Shown here: in pieces, positions 18,073-27,112 of the stretch | Position numbering within the stretch: position 1 is the first letter of the stretch | Layout of the letters: each line of letters opens with the position of its first letter | Source of the DNA: Virgibacillus sp. 7505 | GTDB lineage: Bacteria > Bacillota > Bacilli > Bacillales > Amphibacillaceae | Assembly (NCBI RefSeq): GCF_002272135.1 | Contig: NZ_NPBF01000028.1 | Location: 1 to 64,000, forward strand | Direction of reading: 5' to 3' | Length of the DNA stretch: 64,000 nt | Program-made: the position numbers and the translations under genes | The notes under the pieces: generated by a model | Databases searched by the model: none | Told to the model about the DNA's origin: nothing | What the model saw: the letters and a program-made list of their open reading frames with translations, nothing else

Positions 18073-18990
18073 ATGAAATTGGAGCGTTTGATTTCTATAA
18101 TCTACAAACTGTTGAACCACGAAGTTCTGTCTGCATCTGTGCTCGCTGAAGAGTTCCAAGTTTCCCCAAGAACTATCTACCGGGATATCGATGTGATTTG
18201 TGCTGCAGGTATCCCGGTTATATCGTATCAGGGAAATAAGGGTGGCTATGGCATTATGGACGGATACAAGATGGACAGAAGCTTGCTCGGTTCATACGAT
18301 GTTGATTATCTGGTTACGGTGCTCCGCAGTCTAGCCACTGTGTTTGAAGATGAACGTGTACAGAGCACCATTGAGCGCCTTCAAACAATTGGGGAGGATA
18401 ATCAAAATCAGAATCTTTCTGTGGACTTTGAAAGCTATCGGACGGCGCCGGATGCACTTCGTCAATTACGTTCTGGCATCACGGAGCGAAAAGTTATTTC
18501 CTTTGATTATATAAATGCACAAAATGAACGTACCACCCGTGATGTGGAACCATTGCAGCTTCATTATAAGTATAGCAATTGGTACCTTAATGGATTTTGC
18601 CGAAAACGGAAGGATTATAGGGAGTTCCGATTGTCCAGGATGCTGAAGCTGTCTTTGACGCAGGATTCGTTTCAGCCACATGACGAGATTCTGGAAGAGG
18701 ATTATACTTCTGACAACGAATGGGGAAATAAGGTATCTGATGTGGTAATAAAGGTTAGACCGGAGGCATTGGCGGAAGCGTTGGATCAGTTTCACCAGGT
18801 TGATAAGCAATTTCATGATGATGGCAGTATGACGATGAGAATCCCGGTTCATGAGCCGTTGAAAGCACGATGGTTATGGTCAATTCTGCTGAGTTTCAGC
18901 AGCGGAGTCGAAGTCGTCCAGCCGCACGCCCTTCGAGTCATTTTAAAAGAGAAACTGAAAAACACAATTAAACTTTATGAAGAAGTATGA
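18073..18990 (+). CDS. YafY-type HTH/WYL transcriptional regulator
   Basis: 305 residues. The N-terminal HTH (VLAEEFQVSPRTIYRDIDVICAAGIPV, about 24-50, DeoR-like) is followed by GNKGGYGI and a WYL domain (about 140-215, KVISFDYINAQ..., HYKYSNWYLNGFCRKRKDYREFRLSRM) with WCX C-terminal extension. WYL domains bind nucleic-acid or small effectors. The downstream gene encodes a DinB-fold protein, but a terminator separates the two. RBS AAAGGGTGG. Confidence 0.85.
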   Translation: MKLERLISIIYKLLNHEVLSASVLAEEFQVSPRTIYRDIDVICAAGIPVISYQGNKGGYGIMDGYKMDRSLLGSYDVDYLVTVLRSLATVFEDERVQSTIERLQTIGEDNQNQNLSVDFESYRTAPDALRQLRSGITERKVISFDYINAQNERTTRDVEPLQLHYKYSNWYLNGFCRKRKDYREFRLSRMLKLSLTQDSFQPHDEILEEDYTSDNEWGNKVSDVVIKVRPEALAEALDQFHQVDKQFHDDGSMTMRIPVHEPLKARWLWSILLSFSSGVEVVQPHALRVILKEKLKNTIKLYEEV

Positions 18991-19016
18991 CAGACTGCTG
19001 TCATACTTCTTTTTTT
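18981..19016 (+). terminator. Terminator overlapping the WYL regulator stop codon
   Basis: AGAAGTATGACAG-ACTG-CTGTCATACTTCT, a 13-base perfect stem and T run. The stop codon (18988-18990) is inside the 5' arm. Confidence 0.9.
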
Positions 19017-19070
19017 ATAATGAGATCCGTTACAACCTTAATCTATCTATATTAAAAGGAGAAGATACGA

Positions 19071-19568
19071 ATGAATCATCCCGAACAAATGTTTAACTAC
19101 CATTCTTGGGCCAATCAAACCCTCCTAAACCGGATCAAGGAGCTTCCAGCCAATGTACTGCGCGAGGAAGTGAACACCGCGTTTCCTACTATTGCCCAAG
19201 CTTTCAGTCATATCTATGCAGTGGAAAGTGTCTGGTATAGGGTTTTAAATGGTGATCGAATGCAGGAAGCTCTGGAAATGTGTATGCCACTTGAAAAGGA
19301 GAATCTTCTGCATTCTGCAGTTCAATTTGCAAACGACTTCGCGCAGTCAGCGGAATATTACAAAGAATGGTTAAGAGACCAGGACGACTTGGAGCGAACT
19401 ATTCTGCTCGAGAACCCATATGCTGGAACAAGAGAAACTCGGTTATCAGAAATTGTACTGCATGTAGTCAATCATGGTACCTATCACCGGGGCAATGTCT
19501 CTGCAATGCTGCGCCAGTTGGGCCACGCCTCTACTATGAACGATTATTCACTCTTTTGGTACCAGTAA
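19071..19568 (+). CDS. DinB-family protein
   Basis: 165 residues, four-helix DinB/YfiT metalloprotein fold. Metal-type histidines are seen in AFSHIYAVES (about 49) and VVNHGTYHRGN (about 134 and 138). In related proteins these bind zinc or nickel and the enzymes act as thiol transferases or have unknown activity. AAAAGGAG before ATG. Single gene. Confidence 0.85.
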   Translation: MNHPEQMFNYHSWANQTLLNRIKELPANVLREEVNTAFPTIAQAFSHIYAVESVWYRVLNGDRMQEALEMCMPLEKENLLHSAVQFANDFAQSAEYYKEWLRDQDDLERTILLENPYAGTRETRLSEIVLHVVNHGTYHRGNVSAMLRQLGHASTMNDYSLFWYQ

Positions 19569-19615
19569 CTTTCATGCTGATACACGGTGTGAGCAGCTTT
19601 CTAGTGTAGAACATT

Positions 19616-19648
19616 GAAAAAGGCAGCACATTATGTGCTGCCTTTTTT
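19616..19648. terminator. Bidirectional terminator
   Basis: AAAAAGGCAGCACA-TTA-TGTGCTGCCTTTTTT between the convergent DinB and DUF2867 genes. Confidence 0.9.
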
Positions 19649-21105
19649 CAATGCTTTGTCGCAAGCTGTGGTATTTGTAAACCGGACTGCTTCTTAAGGC
19701 GGACCAGACGCTCGAGATGCTTCCGATACAAGAACATAACGAGCATATGGATAGGTGCCTGGGTATATTTATAGACGAACCAAGGCAAGGAAGGTAAATA
19801 TTCGTGTATGGCCACGACCATCTCCTGCTTACCTGGTATTTGACGAAATTCAATGCGGCCCCGCTGGCTTTCTTTTGCATTCGCGAACAAGCCGCCAGTA
19901 ATGTAATACAATGCGCGGTGGCCTGTACTTCTTTCTTTGGCGTAAGAAAGTATCAGCAGCGGCTGTTTTGTAAATGTCAGATAGATTTTGCAGTTAAGCT
20001 GATCATCAACCTCGGTCCGAACAAGAGGTCGCAGGGACTCGGATACCCAGCTCATGTAATGTTTCGCTGCCCATCCTGCATCTCTTCCAGAAGGTAGTGG
20101 CATGCGTTGTACAGAGCGTACGTCCTGGCGAGGCGGTGGGGAAGGGAGTGTCAGCTTTTTACTATGCTTGGAATCTTTACTTTTCTGCTCTTCATCCATG
20201 GCAGTCCTGGCAGCTTCATCAAAAAGAATTTGACCATTACTGATGCCTTCCACGTAGTGTGAAGGTTGCGCAACCATAGGGTGCGATAGACTCTCAATCA
20301 GTGGGTAGACAGTTTCCTTGGGCATACCGCTGATAAGTTTTACCCAAAGACGAGACAGTTTGATAGTTGGAAATGGTACATGTATACTTCGGAATTTCTT
20401 GCCCATTACGCGGGAGATGTGTTCCAGCATTTCCTTGTAAGTCATAACCTCAGGTCCGCCAACGTCAATCGCTTTATTTGCAACATCTTTGTTGCCGACG
20501 CTTTTCTGTAAGGCAGTCAGTACATCGGCAAGGGCGATTGGGTGTGTCTTCGTCCTTGTCCAGTTTGGAAGCACCATGACAGGCAGCCGTTTGACCAATT
20601 TTTCAGCAATCGGAAAAGAAGAGCCTTTCGGACCGACGATTAATCCAGCTCGGACTGTCGTCACAGGTACGCCGTAAGATCCAAGGATTTTTTCTACTTC
20701 CAATCGGCTGCGAAGATGACGGGACAGTTTTTCCTCCGGTGGTATGATCCCGCTTAAATAAACGATTTGCTTCACGCCGTTCTTCTTGGCTGCTTGGGCA
20801 AAGTTATCGGCCAAAATGACATCCATATCCTCAAATCTCGCCTGTGTGAGTTTGGCGGAGGGGCTCATCGAGTGGACAAGGTAGACGGCGATATCTGCTC
20901 CTTGAAGACCCTTCTCGGTATCAATCTGGGAAAATAGATCGCATGAACGCCATGTTACCCGATCAGTGTTTTCCTGCTTGTCACCGCTCCGTGATAGGGC
21001 GATGACGTCAAAACGCTCTTTCAATTTATCCAATAAATGACTGCCAATGTAGCCGCTCGCTCCTGTCAAAGCGACGACGGGGCGTTTTTTCTGTTCGGTT
21101 TGCAT
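19648..21105 (-). CDS. NmrA-like SDR fused to DUF2867
   Basis: 485 residues from the ATG at 21105, chosen for AGGAG 9 bases upstream; the open frame extends 33 codons further without a ribosome site. The N-terminal half is an atypical SDR (VVALTGASGYIGSHLLDKL, then YLSGIIPPEEKLSRHLRSR and DVGGPEVMTYKEML). The C-terminal 150 residues are the DUF2867 domain (SLRPLVRTEVDD, YYITGGLFANAKESQRGRIEF, HEYLPSLPWFVYKYTQAPIH). This two-domain form occurs in many bacteria without known substrate. Cytosolic or membrane-associated by the amphipathic tail. Confidence 0.82.
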   Translation of the reverse strand: MQTEQKKRPVVALTGASGYIGSHLLDKLKERFDVIALSRSGDKQENTDRVTWRSCDLFSQIDTEKGLQGADIAVYLVHSMSPSAKLTQARFEDMDVILADNFAQAAKKNGVKQIVYLSGIIPPEEKLSRHLRSRLEVEKILGSYGVPVTTVRAGLIVGPKGSSFPIAEKLVKRLPVMVLPNWTRTKTHPIALADVLTALQKSVGNKDVANKAIDVGGPEVMTYKEMLEHISRVMGKKFRSIHVPFPTIKLSRLWVKLISGMPKETVYPLIESLSHPMVAQPSHYVEGISNGQILFDEAARTAMDEEQKSKDSKHSKKLTLPSPPPRQDVRSVQRMPLPSGRDAGWAAKHYMSWVSESLRPLVRTEVDDQLNCKIYLTFTKQPLLILSYAKERSTGHRALYYITGGLFANAKESQRGRIEFRQIPGKQEMVVAIHEYLPSLPWFVYKYTQAPIHMLVMFLYRKHLERLVRLKKQSGLQIPQLATKH

Positions 21106-21171
21106 GATATACCGCTCCTGTCTTCTGGTTCTTGTGTTTAATCGTACCCTTCTTTCTCGTACCTGTAACAC

Positions 21172-21200
21172 AAAAAAACCTTCTCTGTAGTCAGAGAAGG
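21172..21200 (-). terminator. Terminator of the FUSC gene
   Basis: Minus-strand CCTTCTCTG-ACTA-CAGAGAAGG followed by seven Ts (plus A run 21172-21178). Confidence 0.88.
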
Positions 21201-23087
21201 TCAATTCGGTGCAAGCTTGGCTGCATCATTTGTGCTATAAAGCTGGGTAAGAGCAGACTGCAGCTGGTTGAGCTCCCGCTGTAAATCGAGCTCATCATAC
21301 TTTTCAAAGGATACTGGCTGCCGTGTTGTAAGACTGGTCATAATGCTGCCAAGCTGGTTTTGAATTGCATCATATTGTGTTTCTGTTATTTTATCTTTGT
21401 TCTTGCGGAGGGACATGAGCAAATAGCCTGCGTGCTGGGCGTGCATGATGGCTGGCCATAACACCTCTGCCTGCTGCTGGGAAGCCGAGAAATCGCCAAG
21501 ACTTCGATCATATGCCGCGCGTAATTCGATCAAACTGTTCATCAGTTTCTTTGTATGTCTCTTTTCCTGATCTCCTGAATGAACTGCACGAAGGAGCTCC
21601 TGCATATGAAGAATTGTTTCTTTTAATATAATCGGGAGGAAGCGGGTATGGATACCGCGCCATAAAAGCAAAACAGCGATTATGGCAATCAAGCTTCCAA
21701 CAATCGTGTCGACAACCCTCGCTGTCACAAAATAGCTGACGGTATTGCCTGGATTCATTGTTTCTACCAATACAAGAACGAGAGGCGCAATGAACATATT
21801 AGCAAAAACATAGTTACGTACAATCACCAGTTCCACACAAAGCTGCAGCAGACCGACAATAAGAATCAGATAAAAGCCTGATGGTTCCAGTGATAAAATC
21901 AATCCGCCTATTATGGTACCGACAATGGTGCCGAGAGAGCGCTGGATTGCCCGATGAATAGTGAGCGTCGTATTTGCACCAATAAGTACAGCTGCACAGG
22001 CTACTGGCACCCAATAAGGTCGGTTGAATCCCAGGCTATGTGCCAGCAGCGATGCAATCATAATAAACAGTCCGTAGAATAAAGCGTGCCGGACAGTGAT
22101 GTTTTTACGTGAAATACCGTTACGAAGAACAGTCCACGCGGATTCTTTCTCAACCTGGATTGATTCCTCAGCAGTTGCTTGTGAAGCAAGATCATATGCC
22201 TGTTCCAATTCAAGCTGGAGATTGTGGACTACTGTCTGTTCCGACTTTGTATATGCAGGCCAGTTGCCTTTTGCGTTTTCGAGTGCATCAATCACCGCGG
22301 TCAGCTGCTTCTCAAGTGAGATTCGCACATCTGAGCTAAGGTTTTCATTATTGAGCTGTGTCAATGTATAGAAAATATCTGCTGCCAGCTCATGTAAACG
22401 CAGCGTAGATGGCTGCCTTTTGGATGCATAGATGATACGATCGGCTTGTCTTAACGTCAGGACGGTAAGATGCTGCATCTGATAGAAAGCTGGTGTTCCA
22501 GCGGATTGCAGCATTGCCATAAGCTGTCTGTAAGACTTGATAAGAACTTGTTCATCGTGGTTCTTTTTCGTCCAGAGCCAGCTTGCCATGGCTAGAAGCC
22601 AGGATAGTGCTCCGCCAAGCAGGACGTAAAATCCTCGTTCCCACGCGCTATTTGGGTCTAATGGCAGCCCTGTAGCCATGCAGAATATCAGGACGAAGAA
22701 CATTGGACCTGGAATGAGAAGCTGCAAGGTGTTCAGGACATAAAAGGCTATTAAGCCGATAATACCTGCGACTATAGAGAGTACGATTGTATACGGAGCA
22801 AGCAAACTTCCAAGCACCATAGCAGCAGCAAGGCATATAGCCACGGCGGCTAGTTTTTTTGCACGTTGTTTGTACGTTTCTGCTCCTATATATAAGAATG
22901 TGAAAGCGCCAAGCGCGGCTGAAAATCCATGGATGATGTCCCCCAGTAATAAACCGATCAATATCGGCAGGCAGGTGGCAAGACCTGATCCTATTGCCCG
23001 ATTCCAAGGATAGGCAGCAGATCTGACACGTAATGCATCTCGCAGACTAAGCCGTGCAGGCGCCTGTGGTAAATGATAATCCTTCAA
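21201..23087 (-). CDS. FUSC-family (aromatic acid exporter-like) membrane protein
   Basis: 628 residues from a TTG at 23087 with AGAAGGG 6 bases upstream; an earlier ATG (23120) has no ribosome site. Two blocks of about six membrane segments (about 30-165 and 350-480) are separated and followed by long helical cytoplasmic regions. This is the FUSC / AaeB-YccS architecture; the second block has NRPYWVPVACAAVLIGANTT and HRAIQRSLGTIVGTIIGG. Relatives export aromatic acids or sit in cell-envelope functions. The gene lies upstream of the NmrA-DUF2867 gene, but a terminator separates them. Confidence 0.82.
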   Translation of the reverse strand: MKDYHLPQAPARLSLRDALRVRSAAYPWNRAIGSGLATCLPILIGLLLGDIIHGFSAALGAFTFLYIGAETYKQRAKKLAAVAICLAAAMVLGSLLAPYTIVLSIVAGIIGLIAFYVLNTLQLLIPGPMFFVLIFCMATGLPLDPNSAWERGFYVLLGGALSWLLAMASWLWTKKNHDEQVLIKSYRQLMAMLQSAGTPAFYQMQHLTVLTLRQADRIIYASKRQPSTLRLHELAADIFYTLTQLNNENLSSDVRISLEKQLTAVIDALENAKGNWPAYTKSEQTVVHNLQLELEQAYDLASQATAEESIQVEKESAWTVLRNGISRKNITVRHALFYGLFIMIASLLAHSLGFNRPYWVPVACAAVLIGANTTLTIHRAIQRSLGTIVGTIIGGLILSLEPSGFYLILIVGLLQLCVELVIVRNYVFANMFIAPLVLVLVETMNPGNTVSYFVTARVVDTIVGSLIAIIAVLLLWRGIHTRFLPIILKETILHMQELLRAVHSGDQEKRHTKKLMNSLIELRAAYDRSLGDFSASQQQAEVLWPAIMHAQHAGYLLMSLRKNKDKITETQYDAIQNQLGSIMTSLTTRQPVSFEKYDELDLQRELNQLQSALTQLYSTNDAAKLAPN

Positions 23088-23233
23088 GTAAATCCCTTCT
23101 TTTCTTTCCATGATACCCATAAAAAAAGGTCATAATCAGAACTATTATATTGTAATGCAATTCACAAACTAATTCAAACGGGTGAAGTATCTTGTGAAAG
23201 AATTCCGCATGAAAATACCTGTAATCAAATTTG

Positions 23234-23262
23234 TTGCAAGGCATCCATTTTTACTTTTTAAT
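23234..23262 (+). promoter_or_regulatory. Promoter of bdbDC
   Basis: TTGCAA (23234-23239), 17 bases, TTTAAT (23257-23262), 65 bases upstream of the start codon. Confidence 0.5.
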
Positions 23263-23327
23263 GTTATGATGTTATGTGATAGAAGAAATCTATCATCTTA
23301 TTTCTGTAATAAAGGAGCGATAGTGAG

Positions 23328-24020
23328 ATGGCAAAAAAGAAGAAACCCGCAGGCAATACATCAGGAGCTGCTTCTAAAGCATCCAAGGTCATTGTTTGGG
23401 TTGTCTTGGCGATTGTCCTTTTAGTAGTAGCACTGGTCCTCATTAATAATTATACAGGGTCTTCCAGTGATGAGGCGTCGCAGGACATCGACTACAGCAG
23501 TCAGCCCTTCCTTGGCGATGAAAATGCCCCGGTTAAAATAGTTGAATTTGGCGATTACAAATGTATCCACTGCCAAGAGTTCCATCATAATAATTTTCCT
23601 GTAATCGATCAGGAATTGATTGATACTGGTAAGGCTAGCTTCTATTTCATGAATATGCCGATCATAAATGCCGACTCAGAGAAGGGCGCACAATTCAGTG
23701 AAGCAGTTTACCAAGTGCTTGGAGATGATGGATTCTGGAAATTCCACGATGTTCTCTTCGCAGAGGATTTGAACACAAGCTTCACGGATGATTTCCTGAT
23801 GGACAAGCTTCGCGAAGTAGTCAGCGATGAAGAAGCGGAAGAAGTGCTTCAAGTGTACAACAAGGGAACTGATGATGCAGTTTCAACAGATACAGAACTT
23901 GCAGATGAACTTGGTGTGCAAGGTACACCTACTATCTTCGTCAATGGAAAACTATTCGAAGGTCAAGATATGAACGACTTGATCGAGATGGTAGATGAGG
24001 AAACGCAGGAGGCGAACTAA
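23328..24020 (+). CDS. bdbD: DsbA-like thiol-disulfide oxidoreductase (BdbD)
   Basis: Membrane-anchored extracytoplasmic thioredoxin-fold protein of 230 residues that introduces disulfide bonds into exported proteins. Basic N-terminus, one membrane anchor at about 21-41, then the redox site C79-I-H-C82 in FGDYKCIHCQEFHH. The cis-proline loop VQGTPTIFVNG is near 202-212. B. subtilis BdbD has CPSC, so the central dipeptide differs (IH is closer to the E. coli DsbA CPHC chemistry in having a His). Stop overlaps the bdbC start (TAATG). Confidence 0.88.
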   Translation: MAKKKKPAGNTSGAASKASKVIVWVVLAIVLLVVALVLINNYTGSSSDEASQDIDYSSQPFLGDENAPVKIVEFGDYKCIHCQEFHHNNFPVIDQELIDTGKASFYFMNMPIINADSEKGAQFSEAVYQVLGDDGFWKFHDVLFAEDLNTSFTDDFLMDKLREVVSDEEAEEVLQVYNKGTDDAVSTDTELADELGVQGTPTIFVNGKLFEGQDMNDLIEMVDEETQEAN

Positions 24021-24424
24021 TGAATAAGAGCCTGTTATTTGCCTGGATAACGGCAGTCATTGCAATGCTGGGCAGTCTCTATTTCAGTGAAATCATGAAA
24101 TTCGTGCCATGCACACTATGCTGGTACCAGCGTATCCTCATGTATCCGCTGGCTATCATACTAGGTATCGCATTTTATAAAAATGATGTTCGTATCTATA
24201 AGTATGTGCTGCCGCTTAGTATTCTCGGAATACTAATTTCAGGCTATCATTACCTGCATCAGAAAGTGCCAGCTTTAGAAGGAGCGAGTCTCTGCTCCAG
24301 CGGTGTACCGTGCTCAGGTCATTATATCAACTGGCTCGGGTTCATAACGATTCCGCTGCTGGCATTCACAGCATTCGTAATTATCACAGTCTGCATGTTC
24401 ATTCTTCGTAAAAAACACGCATAA
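24020..24424 (+). CDS. bdbC: DsbB-like quinone-linked oxidoreductase (BdbC)
   Basis: 134 residues with four membrane helices. It reoxidises BdbD and passes the electrons to quinone. First cysteine pair C31-x2-C34 ([10 protein letters not shown]) and second pair C92 and C98 (LCSSGVPC) in the outer loop, as required. One-base overlap with bdbD and AGGAGG upstream. Confidence 0.9.
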   Translation: MNKSLLFAWITAVIAMLGSLYFSEIMKFVPCTLCWYQRILMYPLAIILGIAFYKNDVRIYKYVLPLSILGILISGYHYLHQKVPALEGASLCSSGVPCSGHYINWLGFITIPLLAFTAFVIITVCMFILRKKHA

Positions 24425-24461
24425 GAAAAAGCATTTGCCATTTTAGGCAAATGCTTTTTTT
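24425..24461. terminator. Bidirectional terminator between bdbC and cidB
   Basis: AAGCATTTGCC-ATTTTA-GGCAAATGCTT with A and T flanks, serving convergent genes. Confidence 0.9.
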
Positions 24462-25165
24462 CATAGGATGGTGATGTTCAATAGGGAAGGAATAAGCAAG
24501 CCTCCCCAAATTAGCGTCATACCGGCAGCCATGATCATGCCGATAGTCGAGAACGTACCTTCTTGTTCCCCGTATTCCATGGCTTTATTGGTACCCACTC
24601 CATGTGCTCCCATTCCAAGTGCCAAGCCGCGGGCAACAGGCGATTTTAATGCCATAAGCCGAATGACATATGGGCCGATGATACCGCCTGTAACACCAGT
24701 CACGATAACGAAGACAGTCGTCAGGGTCGGCAGACCGCCAATTGTTTTTGATACTTCAATCGCAATTGGTGTTGTAATGGATCGTGGCAGGATACTGATC
24801 AGTAAATCGCCATTGAAGCGCATAACAAGACTCAAAAGCAAGGAAGAACCGATTGCTACCAATGTACCGGCTGCAATGCTTGTTAGAATGATCATGATAT
24901 TCTTACGTAACAGAGGAGCATGTTTGTAAATTGGTATAGCAAAAGCAACTGTGGCTGGGCCGAGCATATGTGTCCATAAACTTGAAGATAGGGCGTATTC
25001 ACTTGGCTCTAAATGTGCCAACTGGATAATGCCGATAAGAATCAAAGGACACAGCAGCAGCGGATGGAAGAATGGCATCGGCCATTTCTTGTACACAACT
25101 TTTGAGGCGCGGTAGATGACATAGGTAACAATGGTGCCTATTAAGATGATAAGTGCGGTAGTCAT
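24461..25165 (-). CDS. cidB: LrgB/CidB family membrane protein
   Basis: 234 residues with seven or eight hydrophobic segments. The LrgB signatures LGPATVAFAIPIYK (about 68-81), LPRSITTPIAIEVSKTIGG (about 125-143) and RGLALGMGAHGVGTNKAME (about 178-196) are clear. CidAB/LrgAB act in pyruvate/acetate transport and in control of murein hydrolases and cell death. Overlaps cidA by 4 bases (ATGA), so translationally coupled. B. subtilis YwbG is the counterpart. Confidence 0.88.
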   Translation of the reverse strand: MTTALIILIGTIVTYVIYRASKVVYKKWPMPFFHPLLLCPLILIGIIQLAHLEPSEYALSSSLWTHMLGPATVAFAIPIYKHAPLLRKNIMIILTSIAAGTLVAIGSSLLLSLVMRFNGDLLISILPRSITTPIAIEVSKTIGGLPTLTTVFVIVTGVTGGIIGPYVIRLMALKSPVARGLALGMGAHGVGTNKAMEYGEQEGTFSTIGMIMAAGMTLIWGGLLIPSLLNITIL

Positions 25166-25542
25166 TGTGTGTGTCCTCCTTTTCTTTTTCTTCTATACAG
25201 CTTCTCAGCAGTGAATCCAGTAGCGGCCATCACGATGAAGGTGCTGATAAGGATCAGCAGCACAGTCTCCAGACCTTGCCAGTTCAATATCTCCTTATAA
25301 TTCAGGATACCAACAGCTGATGGGACAAAGAAAAGCAGAAGTTCAGCCAACAGCCAGCCCCCTGCTTTCTCGATCCATTCCAGTTTGACGATGCCTGCAA
25401 ATAAGCTTAGTAATAACAAGACCAGACCTACGATAGAGCCTGGTACCGGAAGAGATAATATATGTGCTAAGCCGACACCGGCAAAATAAAATACGTGAAT
25501 GATCGCTAGCTGAGAAAGCATGGTAATCGTTTTTCGTACCAT
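25162..25542 (-). CDS. cidA: CidA/LrgA holin-like protein
   Basis: 126 residues from the ATG at 25542, with AGGAGG 7 bases upstream; the open frame runs 18 codons further but without RBS. Four membrane helices, with the family motif LPVPGSIVGLVLLLLSL and ELLLFFVPSAVGIL. Holin-like partner of CidB. It lies 121 bases downstream of the LysR gene, and a 17-base palindrome sits in that gap. Confidence 0.88.
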   Translation of the reverse strand: MVRKTITMLSQLAIIHVFYFAGVGLAHILSLPVPGSIVGLVLLLLSLFAGIVKLEWIEKAGGWLLAELLLFFVPSAVGILNYKEILNWQGLETVLLILISTFIVMAATGFTAEKLYRRKRKGGHTQ

Positions 25543-25630
25543 AAATCTTCCTCCTAACAGAAAGTTATCCATAACTTTTATTGATAACTCCATCATACTG
25601 CGGTCTCACGTATTCGTAAAATACATATAT

Positions 25631-25658
25631 ATTATATTGTCTATAACTTTAAGTTATA
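25631..25658 (-). promoter_or_regulatory. cidAB promoter with LysR-type operator
   Basis: TATAACTT-T-AAGTTATA (25642-25658) is a perfect inverted repeat holding the T-N11-A core of LysR sites. On the minus strand it is followed directly by a consensus -10 (TATAAT, plus ATTATA 25631-25636), while the -35 position is poor. A weak -35 under an activator site is the classic layout for a LysR-dependent promoter. Confidence 0.65.
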
Positions 25659-25663
25659 TTGAC

Positions 25664-26530
25664 TTAAAGGAAAAACTCAATGAAACGCCTTCCGGCATAG
25701 GAAATATACTTGTCCTTTTTTGTGATGATTGCCAGGTTCCACGGAATGGAAGGCGTTAAATCGATAATACGGATATCAGCATTATAGGTTCGGTTACAAA
25801 TGGATTCAGGAAGCAGGCTGACTCCTAAGTTTGCTGCGACCATTTCACTGATGAAATCCCATTGCGCGCTTTTGAAGAGGATATGTGGTTCGAAGCCTTC
25901 CTCGATGCAGCGTTTCCGCATAATATCGTGCAATGCAAATTCCTCATTATAGAAAATGAAGTCTTCATCCTTTAATTCCTTCAGCTCAACTAATTCCCGA
26001 TCAGCGAGCGGATGGTCGCGATGCACCATCAGCTTCATCTCTTCTTCTACAATCGGATAATAGTTGAACTCCGTTTCATCAAGGGGCAGAACAGCAACGC
26101 CAAGCTCAAATTCTCCTTCGTCTACAGCCTTTACGACACGGGCAGCCCCATATTCGGTAATATTGATCGTGACATTCGGATAGGTCTGGTGGAAGCGAGC
26201 CATTACCTTTGGAAAGAAGAGACTGCCTATAATCGGCGGAATTCCGATCGTGACAGCTCCTTGCTTCAGATCAGTAAGATCTTGGAGTGTCGTTTGCATT
26301 TCGTCCAATTGGGCAAGTACTTGCTGACCATAGGTATGTACCACTTTGCCGGCATCGGTCAAGGTAGTGGATTTGTTCGTACGTTTGAATAAGGTGATTC
26401 CGAGTTCTTCTTCCAGACTCTTGATTGTTTTACTGAGAGCAGGCTGAGATACATGCAAGCTTTCTGCTGCTTTTGTCAGTCTCTTCTGTTTCACAATTTC
26501 GATCAGATAGCGTAGCTGCCGCAATTCCAT
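25664..26530 (-). CDS. cidR: LysR-family regulator (CidR-like)
   Basis: 288 residues from the ATG at 26530, chosen for AAAGGACGG 7 bases upstream. N-terminal winged HTH (RLTKAAESLHVSQPALSKTIKSLEEELG, about 17-44) and a co-inducer-binding domain. It resembles CidR/YwbI, which activates cidAB in response to acetate in staphylococci and bacilli. Same strand as its target and immediately upstream, whereas many LysR genes are divergent. Confidence 0.82.
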   Translation of the reverse strand: MELRQLRYLIEIVKQKRLTKAAESLHVSQPALSKTIKSLEEELGITLFKRTNKSTTLTDAGKVVHTYGQQVLAQLDEMQTTLQDLTDLKQGAVTIGIPPIIGSLFFPKVMARFHQTYPNVTINITEYGAARVVKAVDEGEFELGVAVLPLDETEFNYYPIVEEEMKLMVHRDHPLADRELVELKELKDEDFIFYNEEFALHDIMRKRCIEEGFEPHILFKSAQWDFISEMVAANLGVSLLPESICNRTYNADIRIIDLTPSIPWNLAIITKKDKYISYAGRRFIEFFL

Positions 26531-26626
26531 AACGATACCGTCCTTTCTTAAGTTCAAGTATACCCATTTCTCTATAGAAGGAAAATGCTATAATACAAGC
26601 AATAACTGATAGAAGGAGTCCTTTTA

Positions 26627-27097
26627 ATGGGATATGAGATAAAATCGTTAACAGCAGATGATGCGTATGCAGTATTGCATTGGCGCTATTCCCCGCCTTA
26701 TGATCTCTATAATCTCACCTATACGGAAGGAGCGGTCATGATGCTTATGGTAGGTGATTATTATGGAGTCTACGAAGACGGGATTCTGCTTGGATATTTC
26801 TGTGTTGGAGATGATGCGCGAGTGCTTGGCGGTGACTATAGTGACCAGACCTATTTGGATATAGGCGTAGGGATGGCACCTGAAAAAACCGGACACGGAA
26901 GAGGCTCGCAGTTCTTCACTGAAATACTCAATTGGATCAAGATAAATATCGAGCAGGACCAATATCGGCTAACAGTAGCAGCTTTCAATGAACGAGCTGT
27001 CCACCTTTACGAAAAGGCTGGTTTCCGGGAGGTAAATCGTTTTAACCGCGAGTCCGATGGCTTGCTGTTCCTAATCATGACAAAGAGCCCATGCTGA
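26627..27097 (+). CDS. GNAT-family N-acetyltransferase
   Basis: 156 residues. Acetyl-CoA-binding motif A is visible as DIGVGMAPEKTGHGRGSQF (about 84-102), followed by VAAFNERAVHLYEKAGFREVNRF, typical of RimI-like amino-acid or small-molecule acetyltransferases. The N-terminal WRYSPPYDLYNL is a conserved start of one Bacillus subgroup. Substrate unknown. RBS GAAGGAG. Confidence 0.85.
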   Translation: MGYEIKSLTADDAYAVLHWRYSPPYDLYNLTYTEGAVMMLMVGDYYGVYEDGILLGYFCVGDDARVLGGDYSDQTYLDIGVGMAPEKTGHGRGSQFFTEILNWIKINIEQDQYRLTVAAFNERAVHLYEKAGFREVNRFNRESDGLLFLIMTKSPC

Positions 27098-27112
27098 CAT
27101 GGGCTTTATTTA
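27086..27112 (+). terminator. Terminator overlapping the GNAT stop codon
   Basis: AGCCCATG-CTGA-CATGGGCT followed by TTATTTATT. The stop codon is in the loop. Confidence 0.75.

Noticed and set aside
23182-23424. Open frame before and into bdbD
   Set aside because: Overlaps bdbD in another frame, lacks a ribosome site and covers the bdbDC promoter.
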